From positions 372,001 to 436,000 of the forward strand of contig NZ_JALPKR020000002.1 of assembly GCF_023195515.1 (NCBI RefSeq): a stretch of 64,000 bases of DNA, read 5' to 3'. Every line of letters starts with the position of its first letter. Position 1 is the first letter of the stretch. This document shows positions 22,216-31,823 of the stretch, piece by piece. Source of the DNA: Variovorax sp. S12S4 (lineage in GTDB: Bacteria > Pseudomonadota > Gammaproteobacteria > Burkholderiales > Burkholderiaceae_C). Position numbers and translations under genes: made by a program. The notes beneath the pieces were generated by a model. It was given only the letters and a program-made list of their open reading frames with translations, was not told the DNA's origin and did not search any database.

Positions 22216-22319
22216 TTCAGGGCGGGTGCACAGGCCACCGGGTACTCCCCTCCGCGAATGTCCCCCGCCTTCGGCTCCTCCTTTATTTCGCTGCGCGGAG
22301 CACCCGATGCCCTGTGCAC
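22216..22319. repeat. dispersed palindromic repeat, copy A
   Basis: About 104 bp shared with two other places in the window (44000-44106 and, inverted and more diverged, 44167-44259). The outer 23 bp on each side (22226-22248 and 22297-22319) are inverted copies with 20 matches, starting GTGCACAGG, and the centre holds CCTCCTTTATTTCGCTG. It sits between the two permease genes of the ABC operon. No transposase is present, so it resembles a non-autonomous palindromic element. Confidence 0.8.
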
Positions 22320-22350
22320 TGGGGCACGCTGCTGGTGTTCGGCGGTTCAT

Positions 22351-23496
22351 TCAGAGCGCTCCTTCGGTCGAACGCGCGGCCGGCGCAGTCAACGGCGTGC
22401 TGGCTTGCAGCGAGCTCGTCGTGTGGCTAGCGGCCTTGGCGGCTGCCTTGCGGCGGATGCGGTACGCAATGAGCGTGTCGCACGCCAGGAGCGTGAAGAG
22501 CAGGAGGCCCTGGAAGACGCCGGTGAGCGACTTGGGCAGGCCGAGACGCGACTGCGCCAACTCACCGCCGATGTAGAACATGCTCATGAGGATGGCCGAG
22601 AACACCATGCCGACCGGATGCAGCCGCCCGACGAAGGCCACGATGATGGCCGCGAAACCGTAGCCCGCCGGCACGTACGGCGTGAGCTGGCCGAGGGGGC
22701 CGGCCACTTCGAGCGCGCCGGCCAGGCCTGCGGCGCCGCCCGAGGTGAGCAGCGCGATCCAGATGGCTCGCCGTGCGGAGAAGCCCGCGTAGCGCGCGGC
22801 CGCCGGTGCTAGCCCGCCGACCTGCTGGGCGAAACCGGCCCGGGTGCGGAACAGGAACACCCACAGCGCGCCCACGCCGAGCAGCGCGATGATCAGGCCG
22901 ATGCTCACGCGCGAACCCTTGAAGAGCCGCGGAATCTGCGTCACGGCCTCGAAGGTTTTCGACTGCGGAAAGTTGTAGCCCTGCGGATCTTTCCACGGGC
23001 CGAACACCATGTAGCCGAGCAGCAGCGTGGCCACGTACACCAGCATCAGGCTCACCAGGATTTCGTTGGCATTGAACTTGTCGCGCAAGAACGCCACGAT
23101 GCCGGCCCACACCATGCCGCCGAGGGTGCCCGCAACAAGAATGGCCACGACGATCCATGAGCCGGTGGTCTTGTCGGCCATGAGCGCAACGCCGCCTGCG
23201 GCAATGGCGCCGAACACGAACTGGCCTTCGGCGCCGATGTTCCACACATTCGAGCGAAAGCACACCGCCAGGCCGAGCGCGATGATGAGCAGCGGCGTGG
23301 CCTTGATCGTGAGCTCGCCGATGGCGTAGCCGCTCTTGATGGGTTCGTAGAAGAACACCAGCAGGCCCTTGACCGGGTCTTTGCCCAGCGCGGCGAACAG
23401 CGCCACTCCGATCAGCACGGTGATCAGCAGCGCCAGGATCGGCGAGGCAAAGGTCCAGAAGCGCGAAAGCTCCGGGCGGGGTTCGAGCTTAAGCAT
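22351..23496 (-). CDS. BMP-type nucleoside ABC transporter permease (first)
   Basis: A 381-residue inner-membrane permease of the BPD_transp_2 family. Landmarks: KATPLLIIALGLAVCFRSNVWNIGAEGQF (residues about 65-93) and the coupling loop RTRAGFAQQVGGLAPAAARYAGFSARRAIWIALL. The C-terminal 40 residues are hydrophilic and Ala/Ser/Thr rich, beyond the last membrane helix. Its ATG overlaps the end of the ATPase gene by eight bases, so translation is coupled. It is the second gene of the transporter operon. Confidence 0.92.
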   Translation of the reverse strand: MLKLEPRPELSRFWTFASPILALLITVLIGVALFAALGKDPVKGLLVFFYEPIKSGYAIGELTIKATPLLIIALGLAVCFRSNVWNIGAEGQFVFGAIAAGGVALMADKTTGSWIVVAILVAGTLGGMVWAGIVAFLRDKFNANEILVSLMLVYVATLLLGYMVFGPWKDPQGYNFPQSKTFEAVTQIPRLFKGSRVSIGLIIALLGVGALWVFLFRTRAGFAQQVGGLAPAAARYAGFSARRAIWIALLTSGGAAGLAGALEVAGPLGQLTPYVPAGYGFAAIIVAFVGRLHPVGMVFSAILMSMFYIGGELAQSRLGLPKSLTGVFQGLLLFTLLACDTLIAYRIRRKAAAKAASHTTSSLQASTPLTAPAARSTEGAL

Positions 23497-25018
23497 GGGC
23501 CGCCTCCTTGTTGTTGCTGTTCTTATCCCAGAGGCCGCTCATCCACTCGCCGATCTGCGGCAGCGTGGCGGCCGCGCGGTCGATGGATGGCGAGAGGCGG
23601 CCCTTGGCAATCACATGCAGCCGGTCGCTGATGTCGAACAGCTCGTCGAGTTCTTCGCTCACCACCAGCACGGCACAGCCCGCATCGCGCAGCGCGAGAA
23701 TTTCGCTGCGAATGAGCGCGGCGGCGCCCACGTCCACGCCCCAGGTCGGCTGCGCGACGATGAAGAGCTTGGGGTTGGCGTCGATCTCGCGGCCGACGAT
23801 GAACTTCTGCAGGTTGCCGCCCGAGAGCGAACGCGCCGCGGCATTCGGTCCGCCGGCCTTGACGTTGAAGCGCTCGATGATGCCGCGGGCATGTTTTTCG
23901 AGCGCCGAGGTGCGGATCCAGCCGCCCTTGCCCACCGCATTGCCGCGCGTGAGCAAGAGGTTGTGCGCAAGGCCGAGCGTGGGCACCGCGCCGCGGCCCA
24001 GCCGTTCTTCCGGCACAAAGTGCAGGCCAAGTGCGCGCCGCGCGCGGGGCCTGAGCCGGCCGGCCGGCTTGTCGAACACCCGCACCATCGCGGCCTCGGC
24101 GCGCACGTCTTCGCCGGAGAGCGCGTAGAGCAGCTCCTTCTGGCCGTTGCCGGACACGCCCGCAATGCCGACCACCTCGCCGGCGCGCACCTCGAACGAA
24201 ATGCCGTCGAGGTCGACGCCGAACTGGTCTTCACGCGCAAGAGAAAGCCTGTCGACATGCAGCGCCACCGCACCCGCATGCACCGGCCGGTGCTTGAGCG
24301 GCGGCGGCTCGGCGCCGATCATCAGCCGCGAGAGCGACTCGTTGCTTTCGTTCTGCGGATTGCACACGCCCGTGACCTTGCCGCCGCGCAGCACCGTGCA
24401 GGCCGTGCACAGCTCGCGGATCTCGTGCAGCTTGTGGCTGATGTAGAGGATGCTGCAGCCTTCGGAGGCCAGCTTGTTGAGCACCGTGAAGAGCTTGACG
24501 ACCGCCTGCGGCGTGAGCACCGAGGTCGGCTCGTCCAGGATCAGCAGCTTGGGGTTGGTGAGCAGCGCGCGGATGATTTCCACGCGTTGCATCTCGCCCA
24601 CCGAGAGCGTGTGCACCGGCCGCGAGGGATCGATGTCGAGCCCGTATTCGCTCGCCTTGGCCGTGATGCTGCGGGCCACCTCGGCCAGCTGCAGAGACTT
24701 GTCCAGGCCCAGCCACACGTTTTCGGCCACGGTGAGCGTGTCGAACAGGCTGAAATGCTGGAACACCATGCTGATGCCCAGCGCCCTCGCCTGCTGCGGG
24801 TTGCGCAGGTTGACGGCCTGGCCGTCGAAGATGACGGTGCCTTCGTCGGGCTTGACCGAGCCGTAGATGATCTTCATCAACGTCGATTTGCCGGCGCCGT
24901 TCTCGCCGAGCACGGCATGGATCTCGCCGGGCGCCACGGCCAGCGAGATGTCGCTGTTCGCCACCACCGCGGGGTAGCGCTTGCTGATGTTCGCGAGCTG
25001 GAGTCTGGGGGTTGTCAT
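23489..25018 (-). CDS. BMP-type nucleoside ABC transporter ATP-binding protein
   Basis: A 509-residue tandem ATPase with two nucleotide-binding domains, as in sugar and nucleoside importers. Domain 1 has Walker A GENGAGKS at 38-45, signature LSVGEMQRVE and Walker B LLILDEPTSVLT. Domain 2 is degenerate: the Walker A position reads GVSGNGQK and the Walker B end is AQPTWGVD in place of DEP, with signature LSGGNLQKF intact. This asymmetry is normal in the family. First gene of the operon; it overlaps the next gene by eight bases. The 102 bp separating it from the NCS2 gene upstream could carry the promoter. Confidence 0.93.
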   Translation of the reverse strand: MTTPRLQLANISKRYPAVVANSDISLAVAPGEIHAVLGENGAGKSTLMKIIYGSVKPDEGTVIFDGQAVNLRNPQQARALGISMVFQHFSLFDTLTVAENVWLGLDKSLQLAEVARSITAKASEYGLDIDPSRPVHTLSVGEMQRVEIIRALLTNPKLLILDEPTSVLTPQAVVKLFTVLNKLASEGCSILYISHKLHEIRELCTACTVLRGGKVTGVCNPQNESNESLSRLMIGAEPPPLKHRPVHAGAVALHVDRLSLAREDQFGVDLDGISFEVRAGEVVGIAGVSGNGQKELLYALSGEDVRAEAAMVRVFDKPAGRLRPRARRALGLHFVPEERLGRGAVPTLGLAHNLLLTRGNAVGKGGWIRTSALEKHARGIIERFNVKAGGPNAAARSLSGGNLQKFIVGREIDANPKLFIVAQPTWGVDVGAAALIRSEILALRDAGCAVLVVSEELDELFDISDRLHVIAKGRLSPSIDRAAATLPQIGEWMSGLWDKNSNNKEAAHA

Positions 25019-25120
25019 GCCGGGTTTCGTGGGTTTGTCTCGTTCAACAGCAACAAGCGGAAAACATAGCTACAAGTTTAATAGCGTCCCCGCAACCATC
25101 GGCGCCCGACGGCGCTTTGC

Positions 25121-26500
25121 TCAGTGTCCGCCGATGTAGGCGAACTTGAACAGGAAAATTGCTGCGATCACCCAGACCATCGCATGCACTTCCCGTGCCC
25201 GGCCGGTGAAGAGCTTGAGCACGGCATACGTGATGAAGCCGAAGGCCAGGCCGTTGGCAATCGAGTAGGTGAACGGCATGGCCAGCGCGGTCACTGCCGC
25301 GGGAATCACTTCGGTGGTGTCTTCCCAGTCGAGCTCGACCAGGTCGCGCAGCATCAGACAGCCCACGAACAGCAGCGCCGGCGCGGTGGCGTAGGCCGGC
25401 ACCGAGCCCGCGAGCGGCGAGATCATCAGGCACGCGAGAAACAGCCCCGCCACCACCACGGCCGTGAGGCCGGTGCGCCCGCCTGCCTGCACACCCGCCG
25501 CGCTTTCCACGTAGGCGGTGGTGCTCGAGGTGCCGAGCAGCGAGCCCGCGAAGATGGCGCCGCTGTCGGCCAGGAGCGCCTTGTTCATGCGCTCCATCTT
25601 GCCGGGTACCAGCAAGCCGGCGCGCTTGGCCACGCCCATCAGCGTGCCGGTGGCGTCGAACATCTCGACCAGGAAGAACACCAGCACCACGTTCAGGATG
25701 CCGCCCTTCAGCGCGCCCAGGATGTCGAGCTGCATGAAGGTGGGCGCGATGGACGGCGGCGCGTCGAACACGCCGTGGAACTTGTTGCCGCCGAAGAAGA
25801 ACGACAGCACCGTCACCAGCAGGATGCCGATCAATATCGCGCCGCGCACCTTGAGCCGGTCGAGCGCCACGATCACCAGGAAGCCCAGCGTGGCCAGCAC
25901 CACCGGCGCCGAATGCAGGTCGCCCAGCGTGACGAAGGTGGCCGGCGAGGCGGCCACCACGCCCGCGCTCTTGAGCGCGATGAGCGCCAAAAACATGCCG
26001 ATGCCCACGGTGATCGCCGTTCGAAGCGACTGCGGTATGCCCTGTATGAACAGCTCCCGCAATCCGGTGACGGTGACGATGAGGAACAGGCAGCCCGAGA
26101 TGAACACCGCGCCCAGCGCCACCTGCCACGTGTAGCCCATGCCCAGCACCACCACGTAGGCGAAGTAGGCGTTCAGGCCCATGCCCGGCGCCATGGCAAT
26201 CGGGTAGTTGGCATACAGCCCCATGATCAGCGTGCCCAGCGCCGCGATCAGGCAGGTGGCCACGAACACCGCGCCCTTCGGCATGCCTGCATCGCCGAGG
26301 ATCGATGGGTTCACGAAGATGATGTAGGCCATCGTCAGGAAGGTGGTGAGCCCTGCGATGACCTCGGTGCGCACGGTGGTGTTGTGCTCGGTGAGCTTGA
26401 ACATGCGTTCAAGCAAGCCCGCATTCCGCGGCGCGGTGCGCGCGGCTGTCCCCGAGGCGTGGGGATCGGTGACCTTGGGCACCTCTTCAAACCTGTTCAT
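25121..26500 (-). CDS. NCS2 family purine permease (AzgA/GhxP type)
   Basis: A 459-residue inner-membrane carrier with about 12-13 hydrophobic segments, likely importing hypoxanthine, guanine or adenine with protons. The AzgA-like marks are TTVRTEVIAGLTTFLTMAYIIFVNP at 41-65, APGMGLNAYFAY, and FFLVEMFDATGTLMGVAKRAG followed by LGTSSTTAYVESAAGVQAGGRTGL, which holds the substrate-binding residues of this clade. It lies between a LysR gene and the nucleoside ABC operon on the same strand. Expression is probably linked with xdhAB upstream. Confidence 0.92.
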   Translation of the reverse strand: MNRFEEVPKVTDPHASGTAARTAPRNAGLLERMFKLTEHNTTVRTEVIAGLTTFLTMAYIIFVNPSILGDAGMPKGAVFVATCLIAALGTLIMGLYANYPIAMAPGMGLNAYFAYVVVLGMGYTWQVALGAVFISGCLFLIVTVTGLRELFIQGIPQSLRTAITVGIGMFLALIALKSAGVVAASPATFVTLGDLHSAPVVLATLGFLVIVALDRLKVRGAILIGILLVTVLSFFFGGNKFHGVFDAPPSIAPTFMQLDILGALKGGILNVVLVFFLVEMFDATGTLMGVAKRAGLLVPGKMERMNKALLADSGAIFAGSLLGTSSTTAYVESAAGVQAGGRTGLTAVVVAGLFLACLMISPLAGSVPAYATAPALLFVGCLMLRDLVELDWEDTTEVIPAAVTALAMPFTYSIANGLAFGFITYAVLKLFTGRAREVHAMVWVIAAIFLFKFAYIGGH

Positions 26501-26548
26501 GTCGCTTGTCTCCAGCTGTTGTATTTGGCGGTTCGTTCATCGTCGCCC

Positions 26549-26571
26549 CGGCCGCGACGCCGGCGCGGCCG
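26549..26571. repeat. GC-rich inverted repeat between lysR and NCS2 gene
   Basis: CGGCCGCG (26549-26556) and CGCGGCCG (26564-26571) form a perfect 8-bp stem with a 7-base loop in the 80-bp gap. No T run follows on either strand, so it is not a standard terminator. Confidence 0.4.
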
Positions 26572-26580
26572 AAGGATTCG

Positions 26581-27564
26581 TCAGGGCGGGTCGGGAGCCT
26601 CCGCTGCGACGGCCCGCTGGGCCTGGGTGGTGAAGGCGGGCCGCAGCGAGGCCGCCACGTCCTTGATGCATTCGCGCAGCCAGCGCGCGGAACTCGACGA
26701 ATGGGTGCGCTCGTGCCAGAGCTGGTAGTACATGAGGCGCGGCAGCGCCACCGGGCAATCGAGAATCTTCACCGGCAGCCGCGCGGCAAAGCGCTCGCAA
26801 TACTGGCGGCCGGTGGTGAGCACCAAGAGGCTCGAGGCCACCATGTCCGGAATGAGGCTGAAGTGCGCGCAGCGCGCCGTGATGTTGCGCTGCCTGCCCA
26901 GCTCGTCGAGCATCTGGTCGATGATGCCGCGCCCGCCCGGGTGCATGGGCGTAGGCGCAATGTGCTCGGCCGCGAGCCAGGTTTCCAGGTCCCAGCCGCG
27001 GCGCACGGCCGGATGGTCCTGGTTGACCAGCGACACCACCTCGTCGCCGAAGAGCCGCGCCATGTGCAGGTCTTCGGGCGGCTTGAGCCAGTTGCCGATG
27101 ACCAGATCGACCTGCCCGAGCGCAAGGTGGCCGTGATAGTCGGAATCGGGCGTGAGCGCATGGATCTCGATCTGGCACAGCGGCGCCTCGCGCTTCACGT
27201 GCGCCACCAGCATCGGCAGGAAGAGCGGGTCCATGTAGTCGCTCGCCGCGATGCGGAAGGTGGTGGCCGCCGACTGCGGCTCGAAGCCGCGCGCATCGGA
27301 GAACAGCATTTCGGCCGCGCGCAGGATGCTGGCCGCGGGCTCGATCATGCGCAGCCCCGCATCGGTCGGCACCATGCCCGAACCCGAGCGCACCAGCAGC
27401 GGGTCGCCCGAGAGTTCGCGCAGGCGCTTCAGCGCGGCCGACACGGCCGGTTGGTACATGCCCAGGCGAATGGCGGCGCGCGAAACGCTGCGGTCGGTCA
27501 GCACGGTGTGCAGCACCCGGATGAGGTGCAGGTCGATCTTGTCGAACAAGGCCTGGTCACGCAT
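26581..27564 (-). CDS. LysR family transcriptional regulator
   Basis: A 327-residue LysR regulator of the NodD-like branch: DKIDLHLIRVLHTVLTDRSVSRAAIRLGM, then QPAVSAALKRLRELSGDPLLVRSGSGMVPT, and a ligand domain starting FRIAASDYMDPLFLPML at about 105. The ATG at 27564 was taken because GGGGG sits eight bases before it and the longer frame is not family-like. It lies between xdhB and the NCS2 permease on the same strand, so it is a good candidate to control purine uptake and oxidation. The C-terminal tail (AVAAEAPDPP) is longer than usual. Confidence 0.9.
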   Translation of the reverse strand: MRDQALFDKIDLHLIRVLHTVLTDRSVSRAAIRLGMYQPAVSAALKRLRELSGDPLLVRSGSGMVPTDAGLRMIEPAASILRAAEMLFSDARGFEPQSAATTFRIAASDYMDPLFLPMLVAHVKREAPLCQIEIHALTPDSDYHGHLALGQVDLVIGNWLKPPEDLHMARLFGDEVVSLVNQDHPAVRRGWDLETWLAAEHIAPTPMHPGGRGIIDQMLDELGRQRNITARCAHFSLIPDMVASSLLVLTTGRQYCERFAARLPVKILDCPVALPRLMYYQLWHERTHSSSSARWLRECIKDVAASLRPAFTTQAQRAVAAEAPDPP

Positions 27565-27690
27565 GGCTTGGCCCCCGGCGGTGGGCCGCACCCGCGGCCC
27601 GGCAAGGCCGGTTCCGCGGTGTTTCGCGAAGAGGACGAGGGCGTAGGGCATTGGCAGGACTTTGGACATGCGCCAAAGTCTACGAGTGGG

Positions 27691-30141
27691 CTATGCGGAC
27701 TGGACGGCCGTGATGGCGCGAAGAATCGATTCGCTCGTGGCCGGCGCCTTCAGCGGCGGATCGACCCTGTGGCCGCCCGCGGCGGACACCGCGTCGCGGA
27801 TGGCGAAGAACACCGAGAACGGCAGCAGCAGCGGCGGTTCGCCCACGGCCTTGCTGCGGTGGATGGAGTCTTCGAAGTTCTGGCCTTCGAACAGGCGCAC
27901 GTTGAAGATCGGCGGGCAGTCGTTGGCGGTCGGAATCTTGTAGGTGCTGGGGGCGTGCGTGGTGAGCTTGCCGCTCTGGGGGTGCCACACCAGCTCTTCG
28001 GTCGTGAGCCAGCCCATGCCCTGGATGAAGGCGCCTTCGACCTGGCCGATGTCCACGGCCGGGTTCAGCGACTTGCCTGCGTCGTGCAGGATGTCGGCGC
28101 GCAGCAACTTCCATTCGCCGGTGAGCGTGTCGACGACCACCTCGCTCACCGCCGCGCCATAGGCGTAGTAGTAGAACGGGCGGCCCTGCATCTTTTCCTT
28201 GTCCCAGCTGAGGCCCGGGGTGGCGTAGAAGCCGTCCGACCAGAGCTGCTTGCGGTCGAGATACGCCTCGCCCACCACGGTGCTGAAGGCCAGCGTGCGG
28301 CCGTTGACCTCGACCTTGTCGTTCGCAAAGCGCACTTCGCTTGCCTTGCCGCCATGGCGTTCGGCCGCGCTTTGCGCAAGCCGCTCGCGGATCTGCCGCG
28401 CCGCATCTTGCGCGGCCTTGCCGTTCAGGTCGGCGCCGGTCGATGCGGCGGTGGCCGAGGTGTTGGCCACCTTGGTGGTGTCGGTGGCGGTCACGCGCAC
28501 GCGCTCGAAGCTCACGCCCAGTTCGTGCGCCACCACCTGCGCCACCTTGGTGTTGAGGCCCTGCCCCATCTCGGTTCCGCCGTGGTTCACAAGAATGGAG
28601 CCGTCGGTGTACACATGCACCAGTGCGCCGGCCTGGTTGAAATGCTTCACGTTGAACGAAATGCCGAACTTGAGCGGCGCCAGCGCGAGGCCGCGCTTGA
28701 GCACCACACTCTTCCGGTTGAACGCGGCGATCTCCTCGCGCCTGGCGCGGTAATCGCTGCTCGTTTCGAGCTCGGCCACCAGTTCGTGCACGATGTTGTC
28801 GGTCACGGTCTGGCGGTAGGGCGTGACGTTGTTCTCCGCCTTGCCGTAGAAGTTGACGCGCCGAACGTCGAGCGGGTCTTTCTTCAGCTCGCGCGCGACC
28901 GAGTCGAGGATGTTCTCGACGGCAATGGCGCCTTGCGGCCCGCCAAAGCCGCGGAAGGCCGTGTTGCTCTGCGTGTTGGTCTTGCCCGAATAGCCGTGCA
29001 TTGCCACGTTGGGCAACCAGTAGGCGTTGTCGAAGTGGCACAGCGCACGCGTCATCACGGGGCCCGAAAGATCGGCCGAGTGGCCGGCGCGCGAGACCAT
29101 GGTGATCTCTGCGCCGAGGATACGTCCCTCGTCGTCATAGCCCACGTCGTACTCGTACCAGAAGCAGTGGCGGCGGCCGGTGATCATGAAGTCGTCGTCG
29201 CGGTCGAGCCTGAGCTTGACCGGGCGGCGCAGCTTGCTGGCCGCCACCGCGGCCACGCAGGCGAACAGCGCCGATTGCGATTCCTTGCCGCCGAAGCCGC
29301 CGCCCATGCGCCGGCATTCGACATGCACCTCGTTCGACTGCAGGTGCAGCGCATGCGCCACCAGGTGCTGCATCTCGCTCGGGTGCTGCGTGGAGCAATG
29401 GATGTGCAGCGCGCCGCCCTCCTTCGGAATGGCGTAGCTGATCTGGCCTTCGAGGTAGAACTGCTCCTGCCCGCCCACGTCGAGCGTGGCCTTGTGGCGG
29501 TGCGGCGCGGTGGCAATGGCGGCGCGCACCGCCGCCTCGTCGCCTTCGTTGGCCACGCCGCCGCTGCGCACGATGTGCATTGGCGGCACCACATACTGGC
29601 CGCGCGCGTGTGCATCCTGCGGCGTGAGCACGGGCGGCTCGGCTTCGACGGCGATGGCGTCCTTGGCCTTTGCGGCGGCGCGGCGCGCGGCATCGCGGCT
29701 TTCGGCAATCACCGCGAACACCGGCTGGCCCAGGTAGCGGATCTGGCCGCCGTCTTTCAGCGAAAGCAATATCGGGTCGTCGTGCACGATCGAGCCGCAG
29801 TCGTTGGTGCCAGGAATGTCGTCGGCCGTCAGCACCGACACCACGCCCGGCATGGCGCAAATCGCATCGAGCGACAGCGCCGTCACCCGGCCGTTGGCTG
29901 CGGGCGAGAGGCCCAGCGCGCAATGCAGCGTGCCGGCAATCTCGGGAATGTCGTCGATGTAGGTGGCTTCGCCGGCCACGTGCAGGTGCGCCGATTCGTG
30001 CGGGCGGCTGATGCCAACTCGCGCGCCGAGTTCGTGCGCCACCGCCTCGGCCGCGGGGTCGATGCGCGCGGCGGTGTTCTTCAGGTAGTCGGCAAATGGC
30101 TCGGCGGGCTGCAGCAGGCGGGCGTCGATGGGCTTGTTCAT
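27691..30141 (-). CDS. xdhB: xanthine dehydrogenase molybdopterin-binding subunit
   Basis: Large subunit that hydroxylates hypoxanthine to xanthine and xanthine to urate at a molybdenum centre. It has 816 residues, close to the bacterial norm of about 780-820. The N-terminal domain starts near residue 45 (SAHLHVAGEATYIDDIPE). Later marks are RMGGGFGGKES, the substrate-pocket run AFRGFGGPQGA, GGTEMGQGLNTKVAQ on the cofactor, and KAVGEPPLLL holding the catalytic Glu. The start at 30141 lies two bases after xdhA stops. No membrane or export signal is seen, so it is cytosolic. Its maturation factor xdhC is about 18.7 kb away. Confidence 0.96.
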   Translation of the reverse strand: MNKPIDARLLQPAEPFADYLKNTAARIDPAAEAVAHELGARVGISRPHESAHLHVAGEATYIDDIPEIAGTLHCALGLSPAANGRVTALSLDAICAMPGVVSVLTADDIPGTNDCGSIVHDDPILLSLKDGGQIRYLGQPVFAVIAESRDAARRAAAKAKDAIAVEAEPPVLTPQDAHARGQYVVPPMHIVRSGGVANEGDEAAVRAAIATAPHRHKATLDVGGQEQFYLEGQISYAIPKEGGALHIHCSTQHPSEMQHLVAHALHLQSNEVHVECRRMGGGFGGKESQSALFACVAAVAASKLRRPVKLRLDRDDDFMITGRRHCFWYEYDVGYDDEGRILGAEITMVSRAGHSADLSGPVMTRALCHFDNAYWLPNVAMHGYSGKTNTQSNTAFRGFGGPQGAIAVENILDSVARELKKDPLDVRRVNFYGKAENNVTPYRQTVTDNIVHELVAELETSSDYRARREEIAAFNRKSVVLKRGLALAPLKFGISFNVKHFNQAGALVHVYTDGSILVNHGGTEMGQGLNTKVAQVVAHELGVSFERVRVTATDTTKVANTSATAASTGADLNGKAAQDAARQIRERLAQSAAERHGGKASEVRFANDKVEVNGRTLAFSTVVGEAYLDRKQLWSDGFYATPGLSWDKEKMQGRPFYYYAYGAAVSEVVVDTLTGEWKLLRADILHDAGKSLNPAVDIGQVEGAFIQGMGWLTTEELVWHPQSGKLTTHAPSTYKIPTANDCPPIFNVRLFEGQNFEDSIHRSKAVGEPPLLLPFSVFFAIRDAVSAAGGHRVDPPLKAPATSESILRAITAVQSA

Positions 30142-30143
30142 GG

Positions 30144-31757
30144 TCAGACTCCTTCCGCCGCGGCCTTGGCCGAGGCATGGGGCATCACGCTCCAGACGCT
30201 GGTCTCTTCGAGCGAGAGTGCGTCGTCGGCGCGGGTTTCGAGCCAGAGGCGCTGGATGAGGTTCTGCGCCACCTGCAGCCGGTAGTCGGCCGAAGCGCGC
30301 ATGTCCGACAGCGGCTTGAAGTCTTGCGCGAGCGCGAGCTTGGCGGCGTTCACGCTGGCTTGCGTCCAGGGCTTGCCCACGAGTGCGGCCTCGGCCTGGG
30401 CGGCGCGCTTCACGGTGGCGGCCATGCCGCCGAAGGCCAGGCGCACGGCCTTCACCGTGTCGCTGCCCTCTTCCAGCTCCACCGCAAAACCGGCGCACAG
30501 CGCGGAAATATCGCAATCGAAGCGCTTGCTGATCTTGTAGGCACGCACCTGGCGGCGCATGGCCGCGAGCGGAACCGCGAGGCCCTGCACAAATTCGCCG
30601 GGCTGCAGCTGGTTCTTCATGTAGTCGACATAAAAATCGGGCAGCGGCATGCGGCGCACCGCATCGCCACGGCGCAGCTCGATCTCCGCGTCGAGCGACA
30701 TCAGCACCGGCGGCGAATCGCCGATGGGCGAACCATTGGCCACGTTGCCGCCCATGGTGCCGGCATGGCGGATGGGCGGCGACGCAAAGCGCAGCCACAC
30801 GTCCTGCAGGCTGGGCACGCGCTGCACCAGGGCTTCGAATGCGGATTCGAGCGATGCGCCGGCGCCGATGTAGAGCTCGTCGGCACGCGCCTCGACGATC
30901 TTCATTTCAGCCACGTCGCCCACGTAGATGATGTCGCCCAGGTCGCGAAACTGCTTGTTGACCCACAGGCCGACGTCGGTGGAGCCCGAGAGCAACTGTG
31001 CGCCGGGCTTCTGCACGCGCAGCGCCGCAAGCTGCGCGAGCGTTCTGGGCGCATGAAAGTGGTCGATGCGGGCGCCGAGCGGCGCGGCGTAGTCGAGGCC
31101 CTCTTGCTGCAAATTCCCTTGCAGGGCCGTGAGCGCGGCCACCACCGGCTGCGCATCGAGCCGCACCGGAGGCAGGTCGAACATGCGTTGGCCGGCGTCG
31201 AGAATCGGCCGGTAGCCGGTGCAGCGGCACAGGTTGCCTGAAAGATCGTCGGCCAGCTGTTGGCGCGTGGGCAGGGTGCCCTCGGCTTGGTGGTGCTCGT
31301 AGGCGGACCACAGCGACATCACGAACCCCGGGGTGCAAAAGCCGCACTGCGAGCCGTGGCAATCGACCATGGCCTGCTGCACCGGGTGCAGGCGGTGCAC
31401 GGGATGGGGGCGCTTGTCCTGCGCCTGAACTTCGGTCTCGCCTGCCGCATGGGCCTGGCACTGGTCCTTGAGGTCTTCGACCGTGAAGAGCGCCTTGCCG
31501 TGCAAGGTGGGCAAGAACTGGATGCAGGCGTTCACGGTCTGCAGCTTCAGGCCGCCGGCCTCGGCCAGCTCGCCAATGACCACGGTGCAGGCGCCGCAGT
31601 CGCCTTCGTTGCAGCCTTCCTTGGTGCCTGTGCAGTGCGCGTCCTCGCGCAGCCAGTCGAGCACGGAGCGCGTGGGGTGGACGCCGCTGACGTCGACGGC
31701 TTTTCCGCGGTGGAAGAACCGGATGGGTTGGGTCTTGTTGCTGCTCTCGGTGCTCAT
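30144..31757 (-). CDS. xdhA: xanthine dehydrogenase small subunit (2Fe-2S and FAD)
   Basis: A 537-residue electron-transfer subunit. The N-terminal ferredoxin domain holds KEGCNEGDCGACTV; the second iron-sulphur domain holds CGFCTPGFVMSLW and LSGNLCRCTGYRPI. The FAD domain begins near residue 210 (LLSGSTDVGLWVNKQFRDL; later GGNVANGSPIGDSPP) and a flavoprotein C-terminal domain ends the chain. It passes electrons from the molybdenum centre to NAD+. The ATG at 31757 gives the family N-terminus (MSTESSNKTQPIRFF). First gene of the xdhAB pair; a LysR gene lies upstream on the same strand, and a near-perfect inverted repeat lies in the 193-bp gap. Confidence 0.96.
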   Translation of the reverse strand: MSTESSNKTQPIRFFHRGKAVDVSGVHPTRSVLDWLREDAHCTGTKEGCNEGDCGACTVVIGELAEAGGLKLQTVNACIQFLPTLHGKALFTVEDLKDQCQAHAAGETEVQAQDKRPHPVHRLHPVQQAMVDCHGSQCGFCTPGFVMSLWSAYEHHQAEGTLPTRQQLADDLSGNLCRCTGYRPILDAGQRMFDLPPVRLDAQPVVAALTALQGNLQQEGLDYAAPLGARIDHFHAPRTLAQLAALRVQKPGAQLLSGSTDVGLWVNKQFRDLGDIIYVGDVAEMKIVEARADELYIGAGASLESAFEALVQRVPSLQDVWLRFASPPIRHAGTMGGNVANGSPIGDSPPVLMSLDAEIELRRGDAVRRMPLPDFYVDYMKNQLQPGEFVQGLAVPLAAMRRQVRAYKISKRFDCDISALCAGFAVELEEGSDTVKAVRLAFGGMAATVKRAAQAEAALVGKPWTQASVNAAKLALAQDFKPLSDMRASADYRLQVAQNLIQRLWLETRADDALSLEETSVWSVMPHASAKAAAEGV

Positions 31758-31823
31758 GCTCTTCGTGCTCGTGGGCGGCTCGTTTCGGCCAAGCGTTGAC
31801 GTTAGCGGCTTGCGCCGCCGGGT

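Noticed and set aside
22156..22350. Small protein encoded in the dispersed repeat
   Set aside because: Short frames (GAPRSEIKEE-like) recur only because the DNA repeats; they lack ribosome sites and drift between copies.
26506..30285. A 1259-codon open frame on the plus strand opposite xdhB and its neighbours
   Set aside because: It has no recognisable domain and lies antisense to firmly identified lysR and xdhB genes. High G+C third positions keep the opposite frame open.
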